A DNA stretch of 64,000 bases from JBCBDX01 sp039815825 (GCA_039815825.1 JBCBYO010000010.1:1-64000), one strand, 5' to 3'; counted from the stretch's first letter, positions 8,674-16,483 are shown. Translations and numbers: made by a program. The notes: a model not told the origin generated them from the letters alone.

Positions 8674-9884
8674 GATGCCTTTCGTTTAAACACGGATCCA
8701 AAAGACATGACGTTGGGCTTGCGCTGTTCTTCAATGGACGCTTCTTCAGGCAAGATAATGCGGCGCAAATCGGTGATGACGTTGGCTTGCGGATCAATCG
8801 TATCCAGCGGCACACCCTGGTCCACCGCGCGGCGAACAAGTTGATAATTGTTCGAGATCCCGCCAACCAAACGATCACCTAAAACGACCTTTGCATCGCT
8901 TTTGTCGAGTGCTTCCGCTGTCACCTTTGAGGCAAATCGATTGATAATCACGTTGGGTTTGACTGCTCGCTCCGTTTCCGCCTCGATCGACTTGATCAGT
9001 CGTTGCGTGTGACGAATGCAGGGAACTGTCATCTCTGACGTTATGAACACATGGTTGGATCCGCGAAGGATCGCAGCTGTCCAGGGGAACCAGGTTCTGG
9101 GCAGGTCGAGAACAACATTGTCAAAATAGGCTGATGCTAGATCCAGAACACGAAGGACGACCTTCGGATCAAAAGTCTTCTGCTCGGCTGGCTTGTTTGG
9201 TGCCGCCAGCACCGCAAGTCCACTTTCATGCTTGGACATCATGGCATCGAGCAATTGATGGTCCAAACGTTCGGCATCGTTTTCAACTTCCGACATCTCA
9301 AAACGTGGCTCGAGATCGAGATATTCGGCGCATGAACCATGCTGGAAGTTCAAATCAACCACACAGGTCGAGGCCGCGCCGCTAGCTGCTTTGTGCAGAA
9401 GAAAAGCAGCTTGTAGCGCTAGAACTGTGTTGCCGACACCACCCGCTGCAGGCACGAACGAGTAGATTTCCGCCTCATCATTGCCAAGGCTTGTTGGGCC
9501 GCGAAGCGCACGCAGGCATGCCCGCACAAGGTCGGCTGTCGAGACCGGCTTCATCAGGAAGTCAGCGATCTGCATCTGCACAAGAATGCGCATAACCGAT
9601 GGTTCACATGAGCGCAGCACGGCAACAATCGGGACAACCTCCCCGCACCGCCGTTTCAAACGTTGAAGCGCCTCGAGGGTCTCCAGATTGGCATCGTCCA
9701 GATCAACCACGACCACGCCTGTTGCATCATTGACGACGCTGCCCGAAACATCGGTCACTGCATTGTCAACACACACAAACTCGATCGCTTTTGAGGTGCT
9801 AAAAGCGGTCTGGGCTGTCGTCATGAATTCGCGGTCAGGCGAAACGAGTACAATTGCGTTTCGTGAAGTGTTAGCCTGTTGCAT
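8670..9884 (-). CDS. cpaE: Tad pilus polar localisation ATPase CpaE/TadZ
   Basis: A 404-residue two-domain protein. Residues about 8-125 form an atypical receiver-like domain. The rest is a ParA/MinD-like ATPase domain containing VVDLNFQHGSCAEYLDLEP and VVLDLPRTWFPWTAAILRGS. The deviant Walker A reads AAGGVGNTVLALQ: the signature lysine after GGVG is replaced by Asn, while the Lys that normally precedes GGVG is also absent. TadZ/CpaE proteins localise the Tad machine, often at a pole, and several have altered nucleotide pockets, so this may be a degenerate or non-hydrolysing form. It starts 8 nt after the preceding lipoprotein stop and overlaps cpaF by 4 nt. Confidence 0.9.
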   Translation of the reverse strand: MQQANTSRNAIVLVSPDREFMTTAQTAFSTSKAIEFVCVDNAVTDVSGSVVNDATGVVVVDLDDANLETLEALQRLKRRCGEVVPIVAVLRSCEPSVMRILVQMQIADFLMKPVSTADLVRACLRALRGPTSLGNDEAEIYSFVPAAGGVGNTVLALQAAFLLHKAASGAASTCVVDLNFQHGSCAEYLDLEPRFEMSEVENDAERLDHQLLDAMMSKHESGLAVLAAPNKPAEQKTFDPKVVLRVLDLASAYFDNVVLDLPRTWFPWTAAILRGSNHVFITSEMTVPCIRHTQRLIKSIEAETERAVKPNVIINRFASKVTAEALDKSDAKVVLGDRLVGGISNNYQLVRRAVDQGVPLDTIDPQANVITDLRRIILPEEASIEEQRKPNVMSFGSVFKRKAS

Positions 9885-9892
9885 GGTGTGCC

Positions 9893-10159
9893 TCAGTCGT
9901 TATCGACGATTGGCGCAGCGGCATCCGCATTGCCATCACCATTGGTGGCCGTGCCCGCACCATCACGATCAGCTGGTACAATCAAATTCGTGTCTTGAAC
10001 GCCTTTCGGCCAAGGGTCGATGATTTGCAGCGCAGAGTTATAGGCGACCGCATTGCCTGCCTGAAGGGTGACGCCTTCAGTTTCATTGTATGTCTGCGTA
10101 CAGGCGCTCAATGCGATGGCCGACACGCCAACCAGTAACGATGATGTCTTGTTATTCAT
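9893..10159 (-). CDS. Small lipoprotein of the Tad pilus operon (CpaD position)
   Basis: An 88-residue protein with a lipoprotein signal peptide (MNNKTSSLLVGVSAIALSAC, lipid-modified Cys at residue 20). A short region containing GNAVAYNSALQIIDPWPKG follows, then a low-complexity tail rich in Gly, Asn, Asp and Ala. It occupies the place of cpaD, between the secretin and cpaE, but is far shorter than usual CpaD (roughly 200-250 residues). The IDPWP segment looks like a conserved core from Tad-associated small lipoproteins of related bacteria; this link is from memory, not a search. A GAGG lies 9 nt before ATG 10159. It likely assists the outer-membrane secretin. Confidence 0.7.
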   Translation of the reverse strand: MNNKTSSLLVGVSAIALSACTQTYNETEGVTLQAGNAVAYNSALQIIDPWPKGVQDTNLIVPADRDGAGTATNGDGNADAAAPIVDND

Positions 10160-10170
10160 GGCAACCATCC

Positions 10171-11523
10171 TCATTCAATATCGAGCGTCAAAATATGACC
10201 GGAAGTGCGACCTGGTGCGGTGGCGCCGGTCGCCGACGTGTTGACTTCATCAATCTGCAACAGCACGGCTTCGGCGACACTGGCCGCGCGCGCATCATCC
10301 GTTGGAACCACCATGGGTGTCGTTGGATCAACCGGTTTGACAAGATGCGGGGTGACCAGCATCACAAGATCAGTTTCGTTGCGGGCAAATTCCTTCGATG
10401 AAAAGAGTGCGCCAAGCACGGGCACGCGCCCAATCCCCGGAACGTCTTTTGCAGTCGTACTGTTTTCAGCGGAATACATGCCCGCGATCATGAAGGTTTG
10501 CCCTGACTTCAGATCAACGCTCGTTTTAGCGCGACGGGTCAGGAATGTCGGAAAGTCGCCGCCGCCGGAGGCGTCGATGGAAGACACCTCTGGTTCAATG
10601 TCCAAGCTGATCAGACCTTCTTTCAGGACTGTAGGTGTGAACTTCAGGCCGATACCGAATTCCCGGTATTCAACAACAGGAATGCCATCTTGAACGCCAA
10701 GCGTGATGGGAACTTCGCCACCGGCCAGGAACTCGGCTTCCTCGCCAGAGCGGGTGACAAGGTTCGGCTCCGCCAAGCGGCGCGCAACGCCGCGCTCTTC
10801 CAAAGCCTTGATGGTAAAGTCGATATCAAGTCCATTGCTGACGATCTGGCCAAACAATTGTGCAGCGGTATCAACGATCCCCGACGACTGGTTGAACCCA
10901 ACGCTAGATCCCGGGTTTGACGCAAAATCAACACCAAGCTGGTTGCCCGCATCGCGGTTCACCTCAACAAAACGCACGTTCAATTGAACCTGTTGCGATG
11001 ATGTAATGTTCACCGAATTAATGATTGCGTCGCCATTGTCGGTAAACCGGCTTGCAATCTCTTTTGCGAGGTCAGCTGCGACTGCATCTGGTGCGGAGCC
11101 CGAAAGGACCACCTGACCGTTTGTTGTACGCACATCAATATTGGCATCCGGCACATTTTGGCGAATAGCTGATTTCAAGCGGGTCGTGTCGACGCTGACT
11201 TCAAGATCAATGGAACCCACAAGGCGTTGGTTCTCATCAAAAAATGCAATTCCGGTTGTGCCTTCGGTGTTGCCGATAACGTAGAAGGATCGGTTCGTGA
11301 GCGGCTGCACCGTTGCAATGTTAGGATCACCCACGACGACCTCATAATACGCACCACCGGTACGAATGGTCTTGGGTTTGCCTTTTTCAACTGTCAGCGG
11401 CGCTTCTCGCCCGCTGGAGATGTTGATCACACTATTGCTGGCTTGTGCTGCTTGTATGGTGCCGAATGGCACGGTCAGTGCCAGCATGATGGCTGCGCAT
11501 GATTTGGTGAGCTTTCTCATCAA
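10171..11523 (-). CDS. cpaC: Tad pilus outer-membrane secretin CpaC/RcpA
   Basis: A 450-residue secretin. A signal peptide (about residues 1-28) precedes the N-terminal secretin/TonB short domain (KPKTIRTGGAYYEVVVGDPN). A BON-like domain follows (DVRTTNGQVVLSGSAPDAVA), then the secretin core with ALEERGVARRLAEPNLVTRS and GEEAEFLAGGEVPITLG. The C-terminal part has TDLVMLVTPHLVKPV. It forms the outer-membrane channel for the Tad pilus. It overlaps cpaB by 4 nt and is followed closely by the small lipoprotein gene. Confidence 0.95.
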   Translation of the reverse strand: MMRKLTKSCAAIMLALTVPFGTIQAAQASNSVINISSGREAPLTVEKGKPKTIRTGGAYYEVVVGDPNIATVQPLTNRSFYVIGNTEGTTGIAFFDENQRLVGSIDLEVSVDTTRLKSAIRQNVPDANIDVRTTNGQVVLSGSAPDAVAADLAKEIASRFTDNGDAIINSVNITSSQQVQLNVRFVEVNRDAGNQLGVDFASNPGSSVGFNQSSGIVDTAAQLFGQIVSNGLDIDFTIKALEERGVARRLAEPNLVTRSGEEAEFLAGGEVPITLGVQDGIPVVEYREFGIGLKFTPTVLKEGLISLDIEPEVSSIDASGGGDFPTFLTRRAKTSVDLKSGQTFMIAGMYSAENSTTAKDVPGIGRVPVLGALFSSKEFARNETDLVMLVTPHLVKPVDPTTPMVVPTDDARAASVAEAVLLQIDEVNTSATGATAPGRTSGHILTLDIE

Positions 11524-12431
11524 CGGGCTCCTCCCTCAGCTGGGACCGTCACTGTTCTGGTGTCCTGTCCCTGGCGCACGACGATATCGACTTTGTTGCT
11601 TTGGATGGTTTGAGCACCGGTAGGAGCAAAGGCGGCGGTCGGCGTTGGATCGATTGATGGTTCGGGCTGCGAGGCGACGTCTGTGTCTCCCGCGCCACGC
11701 AAATGAAGGTGAAGCGTGCCGGCAGATGCGGCGGCGGTCACGGTTTTCGCTTGAACAGGTGTCAGCGCCAGCGTGACGGTTGTTACCATATGCGGCTCAC
11801 TGAGCGTTTCATCGACCATCTGGTCAATGGTCAGAATTTTCACATCCGCCAAGATAGTAGTCGCAACCGATACTTGCGTTCCTTCTGCGCGTACTTGTGT
11901 GTCGATAGGAGACAGCCAATTGGTCTCTTCCGAGCGCGGATCGACATCGGTGTAGCGATGCAAAACAATGTCAACGCGATCGCCCGGCAGGACAAAGCCC
12001 GCGACGCCGGTCGTTGCATTCACATTAATGGTCACAGCTCTCGTGCCCGGATCCAAAAGCCGCGAAAGGCTGCCTTTGTCATTGGAACCTGTGACCTTTG
12101 TTTTGAGAATGGGCTCGTTAGCGGCCATGGCGCGCAGAACGATACGGCGACCATCTTCCAACAGGTCGTCGGTGCTGGCAAAAGCACCCTCGGGCAACGC
12201 ACTTTGCGGCCAAGGGATCTCTTTAACAACAGAGCGAGTGAGTTCTTCGCCATAGCGAAGAGGTTGCGAAGCGACAGCGATCGTTGCGAATTCAACCTGT
12301 GGCTTCACCTCAACGGTTTTTTCGACGACGACCGTTTCGATATTGTTGCGCAGCCACCAGTCCGCCGCGGTAATTGTCGTCCCAGCAAACGCAACAGCCA
12401 ATGCGCCGAGGATCAAAAGACGCTTATTCAT
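11520..12431 (-). CDS. cpaB: Tad pilus assembly protein CpaB/RcpC
   Basis: A 303-residue periplasmic protein anchored by an N-terminal segment (LLILGALAVAFAGTTITAA). A SAF domain follows (about residues 52-110, with ATIAVASQPLRYGEELTRS) and then the RcpC/CpaB domain containing LLDPGTRAVTINVNATTGVA and GFVLPGDRVDIVLHRY. CpaB helps assemble or gate the secretin. It is the first visible gene of the leftward Tad operon. The 162-nt region upstream carries a 14-nt perfect palindrome but no pilin or prepilin peptidase gene, so those components must be elsewhere. Confidence 0.94.
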   Translation of the reverse strand: MNKRLLILGALAVAFAGTTITAADWWLRNNIETVVVEKTVEVKPQVEFATIAVASQPLRYGEELTRSVVKEIPWPQSALPEGAFASTDDLLEDGRRIVLRAMAANEPILKTKVTGSNDKGSLSRLLDPGTRAVTINVNATTGVAGFVLPGDRVDIVLHRYTDVDPRSEETNWLSPIDTQVRAEGTQVSVATTILADVKILTIDQMVDETLSEPHMVTTVTLALTPVQAKTVTAAASAGTLHLHLRGAGDTDVASQPEPSIDPTPTAAFAPTGAQTIQSNKVDIVVRQGQDTRTVTVPAEGGAR

Positions 12432-12573
12432 TCTTCGCCCAGTAGTTTTGTTTCACCACGCATCCCCACCCCCACTGGCGACGCGCCAAGAGCCACGTCT
12501 AAGGGGAAGTGATGAATATTCGTGAAATTACCGGGTTTCCTCGAGTGCCAAATTGATCCTTGGTTAGCGGCGT

Positions 12574-12587
12574 GTAAACTGGTTTAC
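12574..12587. promoter_or_regulatory. 14-nt perfect palindrome between bauA-like gene and cpaB
   Basis: GTAAACTGGTTTAC is self-complementary over its whole length. It lies 7 nt downstream of the aminotransferase stop codon and about 140 nt upstream of the Tad operon start. No T-run follows on the minus strand, so it is not a standard terminator. It could be an operator for the Tad operon, but no cognate regulator is evident. Confidence 0.35.
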
Positions 12588-12593
12588 GTCCGC

Positions 12594-13922
12594 TTAATCG
12601 ATCCTCTTGAGGACTTCGCCAAGTGTCTCAAAGATGAAATCGATCTCCGATTTCTCGATGATGAGTGGTGGTGACAGCGCGATAATGTCGCCGGTCGTGC
12701 GGACCAAAAGATTGTTTTCGTAAGCGTCCAAGAATGCCGAAAACGCTCGTTTCGTCGGGTGACCTGCTATTGGCTCAAGCTCGATGGCGCCGATCAAGCC
12801 GATATTGCGCGTGTCGATGACATGCGGATGGTCCTTGAGCGAGTGAACGCCATCGGCCCAATAGTCGGCGATCTCGGTGGCACGCTCAAGCAGACCTTCT
12901 TCCTGATAGGTATCCAGCGTTCCGATGCCAGCGGCTGAAGCAACTGGATTACCTGAATAGGTGTAGCCGTGGAAAAACTCGATGAGATGTTCAGGGCCAT
13001 TCATGAAGGTGTCGTAGATCTCAGAAGACACAAAAACGGCACCCATGGGAATGACACCATTTGTCAGCCCCTTTGCAGTGATCATGATGTCTGGTTTTAC
13101 GCCAAAATAGTCGGCCGCAAATGGTGTGCCCAATCGCCCGTAACCGGTGATAACCTCATCAAAAATCAGCAAAATTCCATGTTCATCACAAATTTTGCGC
13201 AGGCGCTGAAGATAACCTTTTGGCGGCGGCAGAACACCGGTTGAGCCGGCAACCGGCTCTACAATGACCGCGGCGATCGTCGAAGGATCGTGCAATTGCG
13301 CAATGCGGAGCAAATCGTCAGCTAATTCTACGCCATGTTCGGGCTCGCCGCGTGAAAACGCATTGCGGGTGATATCGTGTGTATGACGCATATGGTCGAC
13401 ACCCGTCAAAAGCGTGCCGAACATCTTGCGGTTGGCGACGATGCCCCCAACCGATATGCCGCCGAAGTTGACCCCATGATAGCCGCGCTCACGACCGATC
13501 AAGCGGAAACGCCCTCCATCGCCTTTTGCCCGGTGGTAGGCGAGCGCTGTTTTGAGCGCCGTTTCCACCGATTCCGAGCCAGAATTGGTGAAGAAAACAT
13601 GATCCAAGCCCTGCGGTGCGATCGCTGTCAGCCGCGCGGCCAGTTCAAATGCTTTTGGATGCCCCATCTGAAATGCTGGTGCGTAGTCAAGCTGTTCCAC
13701 TTGGGTTTGGATAGCTTCGACAATCTTGGGCCGCTTGTGTCCCGCATTGACACACCACAGCCCCGCCGTGCCGTCGAGAACTTGGCGCCCATCGGCGGTC
13801 TCATAGTGCATGCGATCGGCACCGACGAACATCCGGGGATTCTGTTTAAATTGCCTATTGGCCGTAAACGGCATCCAAAATGCATCAAGATTGTTTGGCT
13901 TTGGGTTTGCTACAATATTCAT
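12594..13922 (-). CDS. Omega-amino acid--pyruvate aminotransferase (class III, PLP)
   Basis: A 442-residue class III aminotransferase resembling beta-alanine/omega-amino acid:pyruvate transaminases. Features are the DAFWMPFTANRQFKQNPRM opening, the PLP phosphate-binding FFTNSGSESVETALKTA, LLIFDEVITGYGRLG with its PLP-pairing Asp, and the Schiff-base Lys in MITAKGLTNGVIPMG. It would move an amino group from beta-alanine or a similar omega-amino acid to pyruvate. ATG 13922 is preferred; GTG 13931 is an alternative with a comparable purine-rich site. The gene lies directly downstream of the small RNA locus and is separated from it by that RNA's terminator. Confidence 0.88.
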   Translation of the reverse strand: MNIVANPKPNNLDAFWMPFTANRQFKQNPRMFVGADRMHYETADGRQVLDGTAGLWCVNAGHKRPKIVEAIQTQVEQLDYAPAFQMGHPKAFELAARLTAIAPQGLDHVFFTNSGSESVETALKTALAYHRAKGDGGRFRLIGRERGYHGVNFGGISVGGIVANRKMFGTLLTGVDHMRHTHDITRNAFSRGEPEHGVELADDLLRIAQLHDPSTIAAVIVEPVAGSTGVLPPPKGYLQRLRKICDEHGILLIFDEVITGYGRLGTPFAADYFGVKPDIMITAKGLTNGVIPMGAVFVSSEIYDTFMNGPEHLIEFFHGYTYSGNPVASAAGIGTLDTYQEEGLLERATEIADYWADGVHSLKDHPHVIDTRNIGLIGAIELEPIAGHPTKRAFSAFLDAYENNLLVRTTGDIIALSPPLIIEKSEIDFIFETLGEVLKRID

Positions 13923-14029
13923 GACTTGCACCGCCGACCTGAGTTTGAAAACTCGACGCTATGCATTGAAAGTCGGATTGGCAAGCAAAGCCGTCGAACG
14001 TGAAAACTGGCTGTTTGGGAAAATGCGAC

Positions 14030-14168
14030 AAAAAACAAAAAAGCCGAACCGCAGGGAGGAGGATCGCGGTTCGGCTTAATCTGTATTGAAAGAGTGGGAG
14101 GAGGATACTCTTTCAAAGATGAACTCGGTGACTGGGAGGAGGATAGTCACTCTGTTCGAGGACAAAAA
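14030..14168 (-). ncRNA. Alpha-r14/cuckoo-like trans-acting sRNA with three anti-Shine-Dalgarno hairpins
   Basis: On the minus strand the segment folds into three consecutive stem-loops whose loops share ATCCTCCTCCC, complementary to Shine-Dalgarno sequences. Hairpin 1: arms 14128-14133/14145-14150, extendable by GAAC/GTTC at 14121-14124 and 14154-14157. Hairpin 2: 10-bp stem 14086-14095/14107-14116 with an 11-nt loop. Hairpin 3: perfect 12-bp stem 14041-14052/14066-14077 with a 13-nt loop, followed by TTTTGTTTTTTG, so it also serves as Rho-independent terminator. A TATATT box at 14174-14179 suggests a start near 14167 and an RNA of roughly 135-140 nt. The CCUCCUCCC loop motif is the hallmark of alpha-r14 and cuckoo sRNAs. 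The position after an lsrB-like gene parallels AbcR (alpha-r15) loci. No ORF of note is present. Confidence 0.85.
14031..14077 (-). terminator. Rho-independent terminator of the sRNA
   Basis: A perfect 12-bp stem (GCCGAACCGC with flanking AA) closes a 13-nt loop containing the anti-Shine-Dalgarno motif and is followed on the minus strand by TTTTGTTTTTTG. It should also insulate the downstream aminotransferase gene from lsrB and sRNA transcription. Confidence 0.88.
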
Positions 14169-14173
14169 TGGGG

Positions 14174-14229
14174 AATATACAACTTGTTTGCAACTGCTAA
14201 TTGTGCAACGCACACATGCAGAATTGCAT
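14174..14229 (-). promoter_or_regulatory. Putative sRNA promoter with LysR-type operator
   Basis: Reading leftward, a 14-nt interrupted palindrome ATGCAGAATTGCAT (14216-14229) sits about 55 nt upstream of the inferred RNA start, and a TATATT -10-like box lies at 14174-14179. No good -35 hexamer is visible, as expected for an activator-dependent promoter. LysR proteins bind at about -65 to -50, and the lsrB-like gene ends immediately upstream, so activation by that protein is a plausible inference. Confidence 0.45.
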
Positions 14230-14263
14230 AGCTGAAAAGTGATCCAGCAGGCAAAAACAGCCT

Positions 14264-15160
14264 TCAATACTTCCAGCTACGTGCTTTTGAGAACAAAAAA
14301 TCTCGGAAGGCCTGCAATTTTGCAGAAGCTCTCATGTTTTGCGCATAGACGAAGAAAGTGTCGAATGATGGTAGCTGGACGTCTTCAATGACGCGAACAA
14401 GGCCCGCATCTCTCTCAACCGCATAATCGGGCAGCAATGCCACGCCGACACCCGCCTGCACTGTACGCTTCAAGGCCATGATCGAATTGATTTCGAGCAC
14501 AGGTTGCCTTGGTGACTTTCCTTCTCTGCCGAGGTGGATCAGCGCGTCAAGATCACGCAGATAGGTGGGTAGTGGCTCGCCAAATGCTACAATGCGGTGA
14601 TTGTCTAGATCGACGACGCTGTTTGGAGCGCCATAGCGGGAAATATAGCTAGGCGAAGCATATACATGCAAATGCACAGTAAAGAGCTTGCGTTGTATGA
14701 GATCAGCCTGTTGGGGTTGCTGCAGGCGAATGGCGCAGTCGGCCTGGCGCAACGCAAGATCAAGTTCCTCATTCGATAGCGCCAATTGCACCTGCACATC
14801 GGGGTAAAGTTCCAGAAACTCTTGGATCCGATAGGTTAGCCAACCCGCGCCAAGGCCGACCGTGGTCGTAACCCGAAGCCGCCCCGTCGGTTTTGACGTC
14901 TGCTCGGTAAGTTGGCTCTTCACGTTTTCCAGCTTTAGGAAAACATCGTGGGCTGTTGCTAAAAGCTGCTCGCCCTGCTCCGTAAGCACCAATCCGCGCG
15001 CGTGGCGTGAAAAGAGCGGGACACCGATTTCTGTCTCCAACGCGGAGATTTGACGACTAACCGCCGATTGGGAGATATGCAGGGTATCGGCGGCGCCAGT
15101 GAATGATCCAGCGTTCGCAGCGGCATGAAAAACCCTGACTTTGTCCCAATCAAGCGCCAT
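14264..15160 (-). CDS. lsrB: LysR-family transcriptional regulator, LsrB/VtlR type
   Basis: A 298-residue LysR regulator. The winged helix-turn-helix is at residues 1-62 (SFTGAADTLHISQSAVSRQI), and the substrate-binding effector domain runs from about 90 to 290. The N-terminus MALDWDKVRVFHAAANAGSF and the HARGLVLTEQGE segment resemble LsrB of Sinorhizobium and VtlR of Brucella. In those species the protein lies downstream of trxB and controls LPS, oxidative-stress or small-RNA genes. Here it starts 30 nt after the trxB stop, the same arrangement, so cotranscription with trxB is likely. The sRNA locus just downstream is a candidate target. Confidence 0.88.
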   Translation of the reverse strand: MALDWDKVRVFHAAANAGSFTGAADTLHISQSAVSRQISALETEIGVPLFSRHARGLVLTEQGEQLLATAHDVFLKLENVKSQLTEQTSKPTGRLRVTTTVGLGAGWLTYRIQEFLELYPDVQVQLALSNEELDLALRQADCAIRLQQPQQADLIQRKLFTVHLHVYASPSYISRYGAPNSVVDLDNHRIVAFGEPLPTYLRDLDALIHLGREGKSPRQPVLEINSIMALKRTVQAGVGVALLPDYAVERDAGLVRVIEDVQLPSFDTFFVYAQNMRASAKLQAFRDFLFSKARSWKY

Positions 15161-15190
15161 TTGCGAGGCTCCTCCACCTCGAAAATACTG

Positions 15191-16174
15191 CTACTCAGCA
15201 GCTTCCATATGAACTTCCTGTTCGGCCAGATAACGCTCGGCCTCCAATGCTGCCATGCAGCCCATACCGGCTGCGGTGACCGCTTGGCGGTAGATGTCAT
15301 CGGTAACATCACCAGCCGCAAACACGCCGGGCAGCGAGGTAACGGTAGAATCCGGCGCTGTCCAAAGATAGCCGTTCGATTTCTGCTTGAGCTTGCCTTC
15401 AAAAAGCGAAACGGACGGTGCATGGCCAATGGCGATAAATATACCGTGGACAGCAAGCTTTGTGGTGTCGCCATTGTTGCGGTTTTTGATCACGGCATGC
15501 GTCACAGCAGCAGGCAATGCCGGGTTCGATTTTTCACCTTCAATATCAACGAGCTCGCTGTCCCAAACCATGTTGACGTTTGGCTTGTTAAACAGCCGGT
15601 CTTGAAGAATTTTCTCTGCACGCAGTTCATCTCGCCGGTGCACAACGGTCACGGTTTTGGCCAAATTGGACAAGTAAAGTGCCTCTTCCACCGCCGTATT
15701 GCCGCCGCCGACTACAAGCACATCTTTGTCACGGTAGAAAAAGCCATCACAAGTCGCACAGGCCGAAACGCCAAAGCCCATGAACTTCTGCTCACCTTCA
15801 ATGCCGAGCCACTTGGCTTGCGCGCCTGTGCAGATGACCAGCGTGTCGCCCGTATAGACGGTGCCACTGTCACCCACCGCGCGGAATGGGCGCACGTTTA
15901 GATCTACCTCTGTGATAATGTCTTGGCGAATATCGGTTCCGACATTTTCTGCCTGTTGGCGCATCTGATCCATCATCCAGGGACCTTGAACCGCTTCAGC
16001 ATAGCCAGGATAGTTCTCCACCTCGGTGGTAATCATCAGCTGCCCGCCTTGTTGCAGGCCAGCAACCATAACCGGTTTAAGCATGGCGCGTGCCGCATAA
16101 ATTGCAGCGGTATATCCTGCAGGGCCTGATCCGATGATCAAAACTGGTGAATGAATGGAGGCATTGTCAGTCAT
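15191..16174 (-). CDS. trxB: Thioredoxin reductase (NADPH)
   Basis: A 327-residue low-molecular-weight thioredoxin reductase that passes electrons from NADPH via FAD to thioredoxin in the cytoplasm. The FAD-binding motif is LIIGSGPAGYTAAIYAARA, the redox disulfide is in SACATCDGFFYRD (CATC), the NADPH-binding motif is VLVVGGGNTAVEEALYLSNL, and the C-terminal FAD motif is GVFAAGDVTDDIYRQA. ATG 16174 gives the family-typical start (MTDNASIHSPVLIIGSG); an upstream in-frame extension to 16255 lacks support. It probably forms an operon with the lsrB-like gene. An inverted repeat lies 35 nt upstream. Confidence 0.97.
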   Translation of the reverse strand: MTDNASIHSPVLIIGSGPAGYTAAIYAARAMLKPVMVAGLQQGGQLMITTEVENYPGYAEAVQGPWMMDQMRQQAENVGTDIRQDIITEVDLNVRPFRAVGDSGTVYTGDTLVICTGAQAKWLGIEGEQKFMGFGVSACATCDGFFYRDKDVLVVGGGNTAVEEALYLSNLAKTVTVVHRRDELRAEKILQDRLFNKPNVNMVWDSELVDIEGEKSNPALPAAVTHAVIKNRNNGDTTKLAVHGIFIAIGHAPSVSLFEGKLKQKSNGYLWTAPDSTVTSLPGVFAAGDVTDDIYRQAVTAAGMGCMAALEAERYLAEQEVHMEAAE

Positions 16175-16483
16175 GGTGTTCCAACCGGTATCGTGAATTT
16201 CTCTCGTCCATAGGTAAACACACCTATGCCATTCGCCAACCGTCTGCGGCTTCAATTCACGGATTGCTCACCTGATTTGCCACGGGAAAGACTCAAACTA
16301 TTTTCAATAAATGAGGATTATGGAGAAATACCCGATTGTTTTCGGCCTGAAACAAGGCCTTGTAGGCTAACCGAAAAACGCTCTACGAAATCAAAATTCT
16401 TGTTTAGCGCCTAAGAACGTTGCTCAAAAAGCCTCGCGGAGAAATACGTCAATTCACCAATTTGGTGTTCCGTGTCTGTGCGT
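16175..16483. other. 309-nt intergenic region upstream of trxB
   Basis: This gap holds the trxB leader and the end of the glycosyltransferase operon. It contains the inverted repeat at 16209-16228 and an imperfect stem around 16338-16376 (TTTTCGG pairing with CCGAAAA, with an internal AAGGCC element). The latter could end leftward transcripts from the glycan cluster, but it lacks a clean T-run. No ORF, tRNA or clear promoter hexamers were recognised. Confidence 0.4.
16209..16228. promoter_or_regulatory. Inverted repeat in the trxB leader
   Basis: CATAGGT and ACCTATG form perfect 7-nt arms around a 6-nt centre, 35 nt upstream of the trxB start codon. It may be an operator or an mRNA hairpin near the start of the trxB message. 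Nothing distinguishes these from sequence alone. Confidence 0.4.

Noticed and set aside
11703..12512. 269-residue open frame on the plus strand opposite cpaB
   Set aside because: It is antisense to a clear cpaB gene, has no recognisable domain and lacks a ribosome-binding site.
14053..14144. Three copies of GGGAGGAGGAT with regular spacing, resembling a short repeat array or CRISPR-like element
   Set aside because: Each copy is the loop of a hairpin whose arms differ from the others. There are no equal-length spacers, no longer conserved repeat and no cas genes. An sRNA explains all three.
15125..15901. 258-residue open frame opposite trxB
   Set aside because: It is antisense to the conserved NADPH and FAD domains of TrxB and has no support of its own.
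16338..16376. Possible terminator or small RNA upstream of trxB
   Set aside because: The stem is imperfect and no T-run follows on either strand, so it was not called as a terminator and is only mentioned in the intergenic description.
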